A stretch of 45,884 nt of DNA from Bacteroidales bacterium (GCA_024401415.1 JAKSLC010000005.1:1-45884); one strand, 5' to 3'. Numbered from the stretch's first letter, positions 1-9,534 are shown. Numbers and translations are program-made. Notes: generated from the letters alone by a model not told the origin.

Positions 1-133
1 GATATTCCAGTTGGACGATCCTGTTCTTAAGCAGGTTAGAGATGAAATAGCAGGTATAGATATCAATAATCTTACCCCAATAGAGGCACTCAATAAACTT
101 AACGAAATTAAGAAGGTTTGTGGAATACGCTAA
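1..133 (+). CDS. mutS: DNA mismatch repair protein MutS, C-terminal end (partial)
   Basis: Only the last 43 codons are present; the reading frame opens at base 2 and stops with TAA at 131-133. The visible residues include [14 protein letters not shown] and [16 protein letters not shown], which match the conserved tail of Bacteroidales MutS, where the end of the ATPase domain is followed by the short 'TPIEALNKL' element. MutS recognises mismatches and recruits MutL. The stop codon interlocks with that of the converging DUF2520 gene, leaving no room for a terminator between them. The rest of the gene lies left of the window. Confidence 0.85.
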   Translation, partial: IFQLDDPVLKQVRDEIAGIDINNLTPIEALNKLNEIKKVCGIR

Positions 134-906
134 TAGTCATTAGATATTCTTTGTGATATTATATCATATAGAGCTGCTAGTTCAGGTTCGCTTGCTAGCA
201 GTTCTTTGTGTTTTTGCATTGTTGTTTGGTCTTTCCTTCTTGCCGGGCCTGTCTGCGACTCATATGGGTCGGTGTTTATGGCTTTGTCTATTGTCTGTCT
301 TATAAGGCTGTCTAGTAGATGTGAGTCCAGATTGGCTCTCTTCATGATGTTGTATGACTCCGTTATCATTCTGTTAGTAAAGTTGCTCGCCCAGACAGCA
401 GCCATATGTAGTGTTCTGCGTTGTGTCGTGTCCGCTTTTGTTATGCTTCTATGTGGCATGAGTTTGGCTAGTTGTTCTATCTCAGCTAATGTTTCTGTTT
501 TGTCTCCTTCTATAAGCCAATCTATATTGTTGTAATCAAATGCTATATTTTTGCTGAATGTCTGACAAGGGTAGAGTACCCCGTATTTCTCAGCTTTCGC
601 TAGTATAGCCATATCTGTAGATCCAGATGTATGCATTAGTATGGCATCTGGATTTAGGCTGGGTATACTGCGGACAATAATTTCTATCGCATTGTCAGTG
701 CTGGCAATAATATAGAATCCCGCAAATGGTGGAATAGAAGCTATGTCATCTGTGTACGCATAGGCATCAACCTCCTCCGCAAGCGCAAGCGCATTCTCTA
801 TATGCCTGCTCCAAATACACTCTATGGAGAAGTTCATCTGTTGAAACATCTTTGCTAGATGTGTCGCTACATTGCCTGAGCCTAGTATTACTACAGATTT
901 GTTCAT
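130..906 (-). CDS. Rossmann-fold DUF2520 oxidoreductase-like protein
   Basis: 258 aa. The N-terminus has a dinucleotide-binding Rossmann motif ([14 protein letters not shown], residues about 5-18) resembling F420-dependent NADP reductases and pyrroline-carboxylate reductase. The C-terminal helical half contains the conserved stretch '[15 protein letters not shown]' (about 167-181) and '[15 protein letters not shown]' (about 218-232), diagnostic of DUF2520. The substrate is unknown. It is the last gene of the minus-strand block, five bases after recN, and its stop overlaps the mutS stop. Start is the ATG directly before the Rossmann strand. Confidence 0.85.
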   Translation of the reverse strand: MNKSVVILGSGNVATHLAKMFQQMNFSIECIWSRHIENALALAEEVDAYAYTDDIASIPPFAGFYIIASTDNAIEIIVRSIPSLNPDAILMHTSGSTDMAILAKAEKYGVLYPCQTFSKNIAFDYNNIDWLIEGDKTETLAEIEQLAKLMPHRSITKADTTQRRTLHMAAVWASNFTNRMITESYNIMKRANLDSHLLDSLIRQTIDKAINTDPYESQTGPARRKDQTTMQKHKELLASEPELAALYDIISQRISNDY

Positions 907-911
907 ATATT

Positions 912-2567
912 TTATGCCCCGATCAGTTCTTTCGCATTTTGTATAGCTGCTTCAGATACGTGCGAGCCGCTGAGCATCTTTGCAATCTCTGTTATTCTCT
1001 CTTCTTCAGTGAGCATTCTGATGTGAGATATTGTCGCATCTGCAGTGTCTTCTTTGTATACCTGATAGTGCCTTCCGCCTTTTGCCGCTACCTGTGGCAG
1101 GTGCGTGATGGCTATTACTTGCATGTTTTCAGACATCTGGTTCATAATGCATCCCATCTTGTCCGCAACATCTCCAGATACTCCAGTGTCTATCTCGTCA
1201 AAGATTATAGTTGGTAGGTGTTTGCTCTTGCTGAGAAGGGATTTTATGCTGAGCATAACTCGCGACATCTCTCCTCCACTGGCCACTTTTGAAATGTCGG
1301 TAGGTGTACCTCCAAGATTGGCCGCGAAGAGAAATCTTATCTCATCGTTTCCCGTATTCAGGAACGTCTCAGAACGATTATGCCCTACAACAAATGCAGC
1401 ATTCTTCATTCCCATGTCATGAAGATGTGTCTCCACGTGTTGTTGTATCTTTGTAAATACAGATTGTCTTTTGTTGCTCAACGTATCTGCTACTTGTTGC
1501 AGTTCCTGCTTTTTCTCTTCTATGTCTTTTCTTAGCGTTTCTAGTTCTTCGTCAAAGTTTGTAATTAAACCGACTTTTTTCGCCAAATCTTCCCTGAGTT
1601 CTATAAGGTCGTTTACACTCTCTACTTTGTGCTTCTTTTCAAGCGCGTATATCGAGTTGAGACGCGACTCTACGTATTCTAATCTCTGTGGGTCTACATC
1701 TAATCCTTCGTACGAACTTGTAAATGTTCGCAGCAGATCCTCCATATCTATTCTTGCCGACTCTATGCGTTGACATGCTGTCGTGTCTTGCGGCAGAAAT
1801 TTATCTATCTTCCCTATGCAGTTGTTCAGTTGCTTTAATGCTGGTATAACAGACGTGTCAGATCCCTCCAGTAGGTTGATCGATTCTGACAGCTGTGTCT
1901 TTATATCTTCGGCATTAGCTAGCCTCTCTTGTTCTTTCTCTAACTCAATATCTTCATCTACTGCTAATTTCAATTCTGTTAGTTCGTTTAACTGGAATTG
2001 CAAGTAGTCTAAGTCTCGCTGCATCTTCTCATTATCCTCTACCATGTTCTTCTCTTTCGCAAGAAGGGTAGTGTATTCTTTGTATACAGCCCGATAGTCA
2101 GCAACCTCTTTCTCGCTTTCTGATACTGTGTCTACTATATTGAGGTGAAATGAGTCATCGGATAATAATAGATTCTGATGCTGAGAATGTATGTCTATAA
2201 GTTTAACGCCTAATTGCTTAAGAAATGATATGTTGACCGGCTGATCGTTGACAAAGGCTCTGGATTTGCCATTGGGTAGTATCTCTCTCCTTATGATTGT
2301 TTGGTCGTCGTAGTCAACATCTTCTTCTGTAAATATCGACTCAAGTCCATATTTCTCAATGTCAAATGTAGCCTCTACTATACACTTTTGCTCTTTGTTT
2401 TGGAGTACTTGAACATCTGCACGCCCCCCAAGAAGGAGCCCTAATGCACCTAACATAATAGACTTTCCGGCACCTGTCTCTCCTGTAATGACGGACATGC
2501 CTTCGTCAAATTCTATATTGCTTCGTTCTATAAGTGCGTAGTTCGAAATATTGAGGTTCTGGAGCAT
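912..2567 (-). CDS. recN: DNA repair protein RecN
   Basis: 551 aa, the normal RecN length. This is an SMC-like ATPase acting in double-strand-break repair by homologous recombination. Walker A GETGAGKS is at residues 29-36, a long coiled-coil middle region spans about 155-370, and the C-terminal ABC half has the signature region 'ASGGEMSRVMLSIK' and Walker B 'IIFDEIDTGVSG'. The N-terminus 'MLQNLNISNYALIE' is typical of the family. Start lies six bases downstream of the porD-like stop, suggesting co-transcription. Confidence 0.96.
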   Translation of the reverse strand: MLQNLNISNYALIERSNIEFDEGMSVITGETGAGKSIMLGALGLLLGGRADVQVLQNKEQKCIVEATFDIEKYGLESIFTEEDVDYDDQTIIRREILPNGKSRAFVNDQPVNISFLKQLGVKLIDIHSQHQNLLLSDDSFHLNIVDTVSESEKEVADYRAVYKEYTTLLAKEKNMVEDNEKMQRDLDYLQFQLNELTELKLAVDEDIELEKEQERLANAEDIKTQLSESINLLEGSDTSVIPALKQLNNCIGKIDKFLPQDTTACQRIESARIDMEDLLRTFTSSYEGLDVDPQRLEYVESRLNSIYALEKKHKVESVNDLIELREDLAKKVGLITNFDEELETLRKDIEEKKQELQQVADTLSNKRQSVFTKIQQHVETHLHDMGMKNAAFVVGHNRSETFLNTGNDEIRFLFAANLGGTPTDISKVASGGEMSRVMLSIKSLLSKSKHLPTIIFDEIDTGVSGDVADKMGCIMNQMSENMQVIAITHLPQVAAKGGRHYQVYKEDTADATISHIRMLTEEERITEIAKMLSGSHVSEAAIQNAKELIGA

Positions 2568-2572
2568 TGTCT

Positions 2573-3481
2573 TTATTTCTTAATCTTCTGATATTTGTTG
2601 ATGTTTCCTGGGTCTGCTGCCGATAGGTATTCCATGGCTTTGCTTTTCTCTATGTCCGGAGCTTCACTGAATATACTCACTAGTTCGTCGCTTTTCGCCG
2701 TGAAGAATAATCCTAGTAGGTAGGCATTGCGGCTCACATTCTGCTTTACTTTTCTTAGTTGGTCAATGCACCCCAATATCTGTTCACGTCCGTTCTCTAC
2801 ACTCTCAGACATTTTGTCTAGTCCCATCCTATGATAGTTGTAAAGCTGTGTGTGGAATATTTTGTGGTTGTCGTCTAAGGCATTGTTGATAAGCCAATAT
2901 CTGTTTTGTGTGCCATCGTACGATTTCCACCCCGCGAATGTCGATTTTTGTGCTTGATTACATATCTGCTCGGCTTTTTGCCAATATTCTGCTCCTCCGT
3001 TGCTCGAAAAACTGTCGTAGTCTATGCCTAGTATTACATATACGTAATAGGCAATAAGTGGGATGAGGTTGTCTTGGTCAAATGACGATTCGTTGAATGT
3101 CATTGGCTGCCCTTCGTTGTACCTGAATTGTATGTCTTTGTCCATCACGTTGAGCATCGTGGTGGTATATGCCGTGCCCCATACCGGACGACGTGATTGT
3201 ACTGTTAATGTCCCCTTAAATTCGTTACTTGATATTTGTTCCGTAATGTTGAAGTTCAGTGAACACTCTATACGCTCATTCGACTCGTATTTGTCGTTCG
3301 TCCATTTTTGCTCTCTCATGAAGTCATTCAGCGCGTTGCGCATGTTCTCGTATATCTGCTTGTTCGTGCCTTGTATTGAGGCCGACTGAACGTTGACGGA
3401 ACATATCAATTCCTGACTGTTTGCATTGGTAGCAAATACAAATGCTATTATATATGATATTAATGTAGCGCAGTGTCTCAT
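2573..3481 (-). CDS. porD: DUF4835 family protein, PorD-like type IX secretion component
   Basis: 302 aa with a cleavable signal peptide (hydrophobic stretch ending near ATNANSQ, residues about 8-23). Family-typical segments are 'ELICSVNVQSASIQGTNKQI', 'LTVQSRRPVWGTAYTTT' and 'AYYVYVILGIDYDSFSSNGG'. From established knowledge, this family lies between coaBC and recN in many Bacteroidota and includes PorD, a protein associated with the type IX secretion system. I see the family match directly; the role in this organism is inferred. Its ATG overlaps the coaBC stop by 4 bp (3478-3481), so the two are translationally coupled. Confidence 0.82.
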   Translation of the reverse strand: MRHCATLISYIIAFVFATNANSQELICSVNVQSASIQGTNKQIYENMRNALNDFMREQKWTNDKYESNERIECSLNFNITEQISSNEFKGTLTVQSRRPVWGTAYTTTMLNVMDKDIQFRYNEGQPMTFNESSFDQDNLIPLIAYYVYVILGIDYDSFSSNGGAEYWQKAEQICNQAQKSTFAGWKSYDGTQNRYWLINNALDDNHKIFHTQLYNYHRMGLDKMSESVENGREQILGCIDQLRKVKQNVSRNAYLLGLFFTAKSDELVSIFSEAPDIEKSKAMEYLSAADPGNINKYQKIKK

Positions 3482-4668
3482 TCCCCAAATGTCTCCATGT
3501 AGTTGACTATATCTTTTGCTACCTCTTTCTTGCTTTTTAGTTCGTAGCTTGTCGACTTGCCAAGTCTGTCTATTATCGTTACCTTGTTAGTATCATGCAT
3601 AAATCCTGCACCTTTGTCGTTCAATGAGTTTAATACTATGAAGTCAAGGTTCTTGGATTCTAGTTTGTGCTGCGCGTTGGAGGCTTCGTCGTTTGTCTCC
3701 AAAGCAAAGCCTATAAGCATCTGGTCGCTTTTTTTCATCTTGCCCATAGCTCCTGCTATATCTTGCGTAGGGTTTAGGGTAAGTGTCATAGGACCTTTCC
3801 TTTTTATCTTGTGGTCCGCACACTCCGAGGGCGTAAAGTCTGCTACCGCAGCAGTCATTATGGCACCATCTGTTTGTGGAAATATCTCACAGCATTTCTC
3901 GTACATCTGTGCAGCCGACTCTACGTTGTGCCTGTGAATATTAGGGTTTAATGTCTTAATTTGAACAGGACCAGCTATTAACTCTACTTGAACTCCTCTG
4001 TTGGCTAGTTCTTCGGCAATGGCAAATCCCATTTTACCTGATGAATAGTTGCCTATAAAGCGTACCGAGTCCATCTTTTCGTATGTCGGACCCGCTGTAA
4101 GCATTATCTTCTTGCCGTTGAGCGTACTGCTTGATTTCTTGGCTAATATGGCATCCACCGCTGCTACTATCTGTTCCGGCTCTGCCATGCGCCCTTTGCC
4201 AACGAGTCCACTGGCTAATTCTCCGTCTTCTGGCTCTATTATCGTTACTCCTCGCTCACGGAGTGTCTCTATGTTTTTCTGTGTTGCCGGATGTTTATAC
4301 ATGTCTAGGTCCATCGATGGTGCAATGGCAACTGGACAGCGAGCTGATAGATATGTCGTAAGTAGCAGGTTGTCTGCTATCCCGTTAGCCATCTTTGCCA
4401 TTGTGTTGGCTGTGGCTGGAGCTATTAGCATAACGTCCGCCCATAACCCTAAGCTTACATGGCTGTTCCACTCTCCATTCTCTGGCGAGAAGAAGTCTAC
4501 TAGTATAGGGTGTTTGCATAGCGTAGCAATGGTAAGCGGTGTGATGAATTGCTTCGCCATAGGTGTCATGACTGCTCGCACGTCATGACCTTCCTTTACT
4601 AATAGCCTGATAATGCTGGCTGTCTTATATGCAGCTATACCACCTGTTATGCCTACTAGAATGTTCAT
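3478..4668 (-). CDS. coaBC: Bifunctional phosphopantothenoylcysteine decarboxylase / phosphopantothenate-cysteine ligase
   Basis: 396 aa, full length. It carries out two steps of coenzyme A synthesis. The N-terminal flavoprotein CoaC half (about 1-185) starts 'MNILVGITGGIAAYKT' and has the catalytic histidine in 'WNSHVSLG', 'APATANTMAKMANGIADN' and the substrate clamp 'APSMDLDMY'. The CoaB half has 'LTAGPTYEKMDSVRFIGNYS' and a lysine-rich stretch 'DHKIKRKG'. It lies nine bases after ftsE and overlaps the porD-like gene by 4 bp. Confidence 0.96.
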   Translation of the reverse strand: MNILVGITGGIAAYKTASIIRLLVKEGHDVRAVMTPMAKQFITPLTIATLCKHPILVDFFSPENGEWNSHVSLGLWADVMLIAPATANTMAKMANGIADNLLLTTYLSARCPVAIAPSMDLDMYKHPATQKNIETLRERGVTIIEPEDGELASGLVGKGRMAEPEQIVAAVDAILAKKSSSTLNGKKIMLTAGPTYEKMDSVRFIGNYSSGKMGFAIAEELANRGVQVELIAGPVQIKTLNPNIHRHNVESAAQMYEKCCEIFPQTDGAIMTAAVADFTPSECADHKIKRKGPMTLTLNPTQDIAGAMGKMKKSDQMLIGFALETNDEASNAQHKLESKNLDFIVLNSLNDKGAGFMHDTNKVTIIDRLGKSTSYELKSKKEVAKDIVNYMETFGE

Positions 4669-4676
4669 TTTCGTCT

Positions 4677-5384
4677 TTAGAAGAAGTCTAGTTCCACTGT
4701 TTCTGGTTCGTTGTCAGTTAGCATGGAGTTTTCGCATTTTAGCGTGCGAGCCTCAAATCGGCGTATCACGTTGTAATTGTGTGTCGCCATTACTATGCTT
4801 TTGCCACTCTCTTTATTTATCTTTGTTAAGAGGTGCATCAACTGGTCTGTTGTATCTGGGTCTAGGTTGCCGGTAGGCTCATCTGCCAGTATCAATTCCG
4901 GCTCGTTGAGAAGCGCCCTGGCTATGGCTATACGTTGTTGCTCTCCTCCCGAAAGTTGATATGGCATCTTGTAGCCTTTGTGCACCATGTCCACTTGTGT
5001 CAGTACTTCGCGTATTCTCTTGTCCATATCTGCCTTGTTCTTCCAGCCTGTAGCTTTAAGCACAAAGAGAAGATTGTCATATACTGTTCTGTCGCTTAAT
5101 AGTTGAAAGTCCTGAAATACAATACCCATCTTCCTTCTTAGTGTAGGTAAGTCTTTGGTCTTGAGAGACGCAATGTCTATGCCTAGTACCTCGCCTTTTA
5201 TGCCGTTGAATGGCAATTCTCCATAGAGAGTCTTTAAAAGAGATGATTTGCCGCTGCCTACACGGCCAATTATGTATACCATCTCTCCTTTGGCAACCGT
5301 AAGACTGATATCACGGAGGACTATATTGTCCTCTTGCATGATTGTCGCCCCTTGAAGTGTTATTATATTGTTGTTCTGTTCCAT
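4677..5384 (-). CDS. ftsE: Cell-division ABC transporter ATP-binding protein FtsE
   Basis: 235 aa ABC ATPase. Walker A is GRVGSGKSSLLK (about 40-51), the Q-loop is at 'VFQDF', the signature is LSGGEQQRIAIARAL, and Walker B is LILADEPTGNLD. The fit with FtsE is good, including 'GEVLGIDIASLKTKDLPTLRRKMGIVFQ' in split form (20-residue limit: GIDIASLKTKDLPTLRRKMG). FtsE works with the membrane protein FtsX to control septal peptidoglycan hydrolases; ftsX is not adjacent, as is common in Bacteroidota. LolD or another small ABC ATPase is the main alternative. Confidence 0.83.
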   Translation of the reverse strand: MEQNNNIITLQGATIMQEDNIVLRDISLTVAKGEMVYIIGRVGSGKSSLLKTLYGELPFNGIKGEVLGIDIASLKTKDLPTLRRKMGIVFQDFQLLSDRTVYDNLLFVLKATGWKNKADMDKRIREVLTQVDMVHKGYKMPYQLSGGEQQRIAIARALLNEPELILADEPTGNLDPDTTDQLMHLLTKINKESGKSIVMATHNYNVIRRFEARTLKCENSMLTDNEPETVELDFF

Positions 5385-5397
5385 GAATTAATCATGT

Positions 5398-6465
5398 TTA
5401 TCTGTATATCTTCTGTTTGTTGAGCCATGCCTGATATTCTCGTGCATTGCGCTCGTGCTGTGCTGCCGTACGGGCAAAATTGTGTAGACCACTGTAGTCT
5501 GGCTTCGCGCACATGAAGAGGTAGTCGTTCTTGTCTGCATTCAATACCGCATCAATAGTTACACCAGATGCAATGCGTATAGGCCCTGGAGGTAATCCTT
5601 TGTATTTGTAGGTATTGTATGGATGGTCAATTTCTTTGTCCGAGTTCAATACTCTGCGAATGGTAAAGTCGCCTTTGCAGTATTTCAATGTAGGACAGGC
5701 TTGTAGCAGCATGCCCTTCCTCAGTCTGTTTAGGTAGAGACCCGCAATGATGGGGTAGTCGCTCACCTTGTTTGTTTCCTCTTCAATGATAGAGGCAAGT
5801 GTCACCACTTCGTATGGCTTTAATCCTAGACTGTCTGCTTTGTGCAGTCTCTTCTCGTTCCAGAATTTCTTATACTCATGATGCATTCTCTCTACCCAGT
5901 CTTTGCCTGTTGCTGTCCAGAAAACGTCGTATGAGTTTGGTAGATACATCGCGTATATGGTCTGAGGGTTGAATCCCATCTCCTCCATAGTTTCGGGGTC
6001 TTCCATGGCTTGTAGAATCTCCACCGAGTCAGCCTCTAGATGATGCGCCACTTTCCCCGCCACTTGTGCCAGTGTCCTGCAATTGTTGAATGTCACTCTC
6101 ACCGCGCTCTGGTTGCCGCTTCTCAAAAGATTGAGCAGTGTACGAGATGTCATGCCGTTCTGTATCTTGTAGTGACCTCTCTTTATGCTGTTGCCGGCAT
6201 TCATCAGCTTGCCCATCAGCTTCAGGTTCTCTTTGTCTGTCAGATATCCGTCTAGTTCCAATAGCTGACATAAATCATCAAGCGACGCTCCCATTGGAAT
6301 GTAGAGCGACGCTGATTTCTTTTCTCCAAGGTCTATGACAGGCTTACAGATAAACTTGTAGCCCCCAATGCCTATAACTATTACTATCAATGCAATGACA
6401 GCCATTATTATCAATGGCCACTTGCCTATCCGTTTGTTTCTGCTTGTTATACTCATTGAGGGCAA
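5398..6465 (-). CDS. mltG: Endolytic peptidoglycan transglycosylase MltG
   Basis: 355 aa. It has a short basic N-terminus, one membrane helix (about 17-39, 'IMAVIALIVIVIGIGGYKF'), a LysM-like region, then the YceG/MltG catalytic domain with the glutamate in 'TLASIIEEETNK' and the conserved 'LYLNRLRKGMLLQACPTLKY' and 'PYNTYKYKGLPPGPI' segments. MltG cleaves nascent glycan strands at the inner membrane. It lies 13 bases upstream of ftsE, which suggests a cell-envelope sub-operon. Confidence 0.94.
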   Translation of the reverse strand: MPSMSITSRNKRIGKWPLIIMAVIALIVIVIGIGGYKFICKPVIDLGEKKSASLYIPMGASLDDLCQLLELDGYLTDKENLKLMGKLMNAGNSIKRGHYKIQNGMTSRTLLNLLRSGNQSAVRVTFNNCRTLAQVAGKVAHHLEADSVEILQAMEDPETMEEMGFNPQTIYAMYLPNSYDVFWTATGKDWVERMHHEYKKFWNEKRLHKADSLGLKPYEVVTLASIIEEETNKVSDYPIIAGLYLNRLRKGMLLQACPTLKYCKGDFTIRRVLNSDKEIDHPYNTYKYKGLPPGPIRIASGVTIDAVLNADKNDYLFMCAKPDYSGLHNFARTAAQHERNAREYQAWLNKQKIYR

Positions 6466-6485
6466 AGTTAACTTATTTTCTTTAG

Positions 6486-9086
6486 TTATTCTGTAATGGT
6501 CAGTTTTATCTTGTTGACGTCTGCCGAGCTTGAACCATAGTAGACATCATACTCTCCAGCCATTACGTCCATCTTCTCAAGGGTTTCGTTGTACCATGAG
6601 AGTTCAAGCTGACCAAGTGTAATCTCTGCCATGCGAGTCTCGCCTGCTGGAACCTCTATTCTTGTGACGCCTCTGAGTGTCTTCACCGGACCCTCTTTGT
6701 CAGATGGCTTAGCAAGGTAAATTTGTACCACCTCTGCAGCGTCCATTTTGCCAGTGTTCTTTACAGGGATGCTTATCTTTAGATCTTCTCCTGCTTTGAT
6801 GCTCTGTGCCATCTCGGCCTTGCCATATTCAAATGTGGTGTAAGACAGACCATAACCGAATGGGAACAATGGTTTCTGTGTTGTCATGAAGCGGTAGGTT
6901 CTGCCTTTCATGGTATAGTCCTCAAAGCCTGGAATCTGATCTACATTCTTGTAGAATGTGATAGGGAGTCTTCCGCTAGGAGATACTTTGCCGAATAGTA
7001 CATCTGCCACGGCTTCGCCGGTAGCCTCACCTCCATACCAAGCTTGGAGTATGGCATCGCAGCTCTTTGTCTCTGGCTCTAGTCCGATAGCCGAACCTGA
7101 CAGGTTGATGAATACAACTTTCTTGCCGGCTTTTTTCAACTCTTGAAGTAGCTCTCTCTGCACTTTTGGAAGCTGTATGTTCTCTCTGTCTCCGCCCTTG
7201 AAGCCTGGAACGGTCACTGGCATCTCCTCTCCTTCAAGTTTTGGAGAGATGCCACCAACCATTACTACTGTCTCGTAGCCTTCTATCTCTTTGATTACTT
7301 CGGAAGGCATAGTTTCAACGGCTTTGCCTATGTTGAATCTCAATGCGCTGCGCTCACGGAAGCTGATAAAATCAAGTTCTATGGCATGCTTCTCGCCTTT
7401 CTTTGTCTTGAATGTGTGGACAATAGTAGGCTCGGGCAGGTTGTAGCCCATGGTAATGCTGTCTCCGTCGATTCTTAATATGTAAGCACCTTGCGACTGT
7501 ACCTCAACAGCTACATCACAGTCCTCCGAACCTATGAAGTCTGTCGTGTACTTAGCTGAGAAGTTCTCAAGGTTTACGCCCGGAGCAAATACAGTAGCAC
7601 CTGCTGTAGAGAATATGAGAGGGTTGTTGTAGACTACTGAAGTAGCCATGTCTCCCTCCATCTTTCTGTTGTTCCAGTATTCGCCTTTGATTCCCTGCTC
7701 GCCATTCTCTTGCTTGCAGTTGAAGATCTGACTCTCCATTGTCATGCGGGTAACGTAATCACAGCCTTTGATATATTTCACGTTGTCCTTGCCTGCCATG
7801 GCTTCAATGCCGTCAAGTATTGTTACTGTGTGTAGTGGGAAGCCATTGTAGTTGGCCCAAAGGGTGACAGAGTCTGTAGCATTAGGACCTACTACAGCTA
7901 TCTTCTTGTCTGTCGATAATGGGAGGACGTTGTTCTTATTCTGAAGCAATACTATGCTCTCTGTAGCGATTTTTCTTGCCAGTGCATGATGCTCTGCTGA
8001 GCAGAGTATCTCATCTTTCAATTTGTTCCATGTGACTCTCTCAGGGTCATCAAATTCGCCAAGCTGGAAGCGAGCCTTCAATAGTCGTCTTACTGATGCG
8101 TTGACTCTCTCTTCTTTAACAAGGCCAGCTGCTACTGCCTCGTCAAGATTGCCGAATGTCGATCCGCACTCAAGGTCTGTGCCGCTCATTACTGCCTTGG
8201 CTGCCGTGTGTTCAGCGTCAGGCTCAGTGCCATGACCCTTAGGTACAGGGTTGTAGAAATCATTCAAAGCCCAGCAGTCTGATACCACAATGCCTTTATA
8301 GCCCCAGTCCTCACGCAGTATGCGTGTAAGAAGTCGCGAGCTGCCACAGCAAGGTTCTCCCTCATATCTGTTGTAAGCACACATCACCTCACGTACGTCG
8401 GCTTTTGTCACAAGTTCTTTGAATGCCCAGAGATATGTCTCATGAAGGTCTCGTGTAGGTATGTTCTCTGCGTTGTAAGTATGTCTGTTCCATTCTGGAC
8501 CTGAGTGTACAGCGAAGTGCTTGGCACATGCGTGTAGCTTGTCAAAGCCGTTCTCGTCTGTATCCTGGAGGCCTGTTACGACAGCCTTGCCCATCTCTCC
8601 TGTGAGATATGGGTCCTCACCGTATGTCTCCTGTCCGCGCCCCCAGCGTGGATCTCTGAATATGTTGATGTTTGGTGTCCATACCGTAAGTCCTGTATAT
8701 CTGCCACGGTTGCCTTGTGCCACAAATTGTCTGTGCTTCACACGCGCCTCGTCACTGATGGTGGTAAATACATCGTGCACTAGCGGTACGTCAAAAGAAG
8801 CTGCCATACCTATTGTCTGTGGAAAAACTGTAGCATTGCCCGCACGGGCTACCCCATGCAGCACCTCATTCCACCAGTCATACTCCTCAATGCCAAGTCT
8901 CTCGATAGCCTCTGATGAATTCTGCATCAGAGCTACTTTCTCCTCAAGGGTCAATCTGCTCATGAGGTCTTCTACTCTCTCATCAATACTAAGTGATGAA
9001 TCCTGAAATGGGTACTCTATTTGCTTCTTGGTTGTGCATCCGACTAACAAAGCAAGGCTGAATAAAAAGAAAAATACGCGAACCAT
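6486..9086 (-). CDS. GH3 family glycoside hydrolase with PA14 insert, lipoprotein (beta-xylosidase/glucosidase type)
   Basis: 866 aa with a lipoprotein signal ending LALLVGC (Cys17). The GH3 N-terminal barrel contains RDPRWGRG (144-151), the KHF triad (189-191) and the probable nucleophile Asp270 in 'GIVVSDCWAL'. A PA14-like domain is inserted at about 455-585 ('GEYWNNRKMEGD'...), followed by the second GH3 domain ('GGISPKLEGEEMPV') and a C-terminal fibronectin-III-like domain ('VKNTGKMDAAEVVQIYLA'). This layout, with 'WWNEVLHGVARAG' near the start, resembles Prevotella/Bacteroides xylosidases. No SusC/SusD neighbour is present, so the substrate cannot be fixed. Confidence 0.92.
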   Translation of the reverse strand: MVRVFFFLFSLALLVGCTTKKQIEYPFQDSSLSIDERVEDLMSRLTLEEKVALMQNSSEAIERLGIEEYDWWNEVLHGVARAGNATVFPQTIGMAASFDVPLVHDVFTTISDEARVKHRQFVAQGNRGRYTGLTVWTPNINIFRDPRWGRGQETYGEDPYLTGEMGKAVVTGLQDTDENGFDKLHACAKHFAVHSGPEWNRHTYNAENIPTRDLHETYLWAFKELVTKADVREVMCAYNRYEGEPCCGSSRLLTRILREDWGYKGIVVSDCWALNDFYNPVPKGHGTEPDAEHTAAKAVMSGTDLECGSTFGNLDEAVAAGLVKEERVNASVRRLLKARFQLGEFDDPERVTWNKLKDEILCSAEHHALARKIATESIVLLQNKNNVLPLSTDKKIAVVGPNATDSVTLWANYNGFPLHTVTILDGIEAMAGKDNVKYIKGCDYVTRMTMESQIFNCKQENGEQGIKGEYWNNRKMEGDMATSVVYNNPLIFSTAGATVFAPGVNLENFSAKYTTDFIGSEDCDVAVEVQSQGAYILRIDGDSITMGYNLPEPTIVHTFKTKKGEKHAIELDFISFRERSALRFNIGKAVETMPSEVIKEIEGYETVVMVGGISPKLEGEEMPVTVPGFKGGDRENIQLPKVQRELLQELKKAGKKVVFINLSGSAIGLEPETKSCDAILQAWYGGEATGEAVADVLFGKVSPSGRLPITFYKNVDQIPGFEDYTMKGRTYRFMTTQKPLFPFGYGLSYTTFEYGKAEMAQSIKAGEDLKISIPVKNTGKMDAAEVVQIYLAKPSDKEGPVKTLRGVTRIEVPAGETRMAEITLGQLELSWYNETLEKMDVMAGEYDVYYGSSSADVNKIKLTITE

Positions 9087-9126
9087 AATCTGTTTTTATT
9101 GTGAATGTAGTAATTTGGTTGTAATT

Positions 9127-9135
9127 CCAAAGATA
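9127..9135 (-). promoter_or_regulatory. Probable -7 box for the GH3 gene
   Basis: On the minus strand this reads TATCTTTGG, which fits the Bacteroides -7 consensus TAnnTTTG. It is about 40 bases upstream of the GH3 start. A TTTG lies further upstream, but its spacing is a little longer than ideal, so the -33 box is uncertain. Confidence 0.45.
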
Positions 9136-9297
9136 TACAAAATATTCTCTCCAAGAAACAAAAGCCTAATATAAAGATGAATTATGCTGCATTTCATATT
9201 CTTCACCGTTTGTCAAATATTTCTTCTCACGTCAGCAATATACTCTTCCCCATAGCCGTAAGTTCCCTTCTTTGGGGTAGTAAGGTCAGGGTGAAAC

Positions 9298-9407
9298 TAA
9301 AAAAATTGCGAGCAACTAAGGTCTTCCCCGAGTGTAGCCCGAGTGTAGCCCGAGTATAGCCACACCGTGCTGACGGTGCGTGCTCCGTTTCAAAAAATCA
9401 AATCCAT
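9298..9407 (+). repeat. Interspersed ~110-bp repeat, copy 1
   Basis: It begins TAAAAAAATTGCGAGCAAC and ends AAAAAATCAAATCCAT, the same ends as copy 3. The core has three head-to-tail 11-bp units CCCGAGTRTAG at 9327-9337, 9338-9348 and 9349-9359 (GTG, GTG, GTA variants). A degenerate inverted repeat near 9371-9389 is better preserved in the other copies. It lies between divergent genes. No open frame is conserved among the copies. Confidence 0.88.
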
Positions 9408-9504
9408 CATCCTAATCATATACGTTCATAGTCACAAACTCCTAGTCTTGTGGAGGACCAAGTGTGCGATTCCCCTCTTATTAGGTTTTTTCCTCAAAGT
9501 ATTA

Positions 9505-9513
9505 TATCTTTAC
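9505..9513 (+). promoter_or_regulatory. Possible -7 box for ridA
   Basis: TATCTTTAC matches the Bacteroides -7 consensus TAnnTTTG with one mismatch and is 21 bases before the ridA ATG. No clear -33 TTTG is seen at the expected distance. Confidence 0.35.
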
Positions 9514-9534
9514 AAAGCAAAAATTGATATAGGT

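Larger units (their letters stand above)
9087..9534. other. Intergenic region between divergent GH3 and ridA genes
   Basis: 448 bp without a convincing gene. It holds a likely minus-strand promoter for the GH3 gene, copy 1 of the interspersed repeat, and a possible plus-strand promoter for ridA, each listed separately. Short open frames here run through the repeat and have no start or family features. Nothing else is recognised. Confidence 0.7.

Noticed and set aside
9327..9359. Short direct repeats resembling the start of a CRISPR array
   Set aside because: The 11-bp units abut with no spacers, number only three, and recur identically in two other places, so they belong to the interspersed repeat.
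9177..9359. 60-codon open frame upstream of ridA
   Set aside because: It runs into the interspersed repeat, has no recognisable family features and no start context.
9298..9407. Integron attC-type site
   Set aside because: The ends lack the conserved GTTRRRY/RYYYAAC core pair and no integrase or cassette-like gene order is seen.
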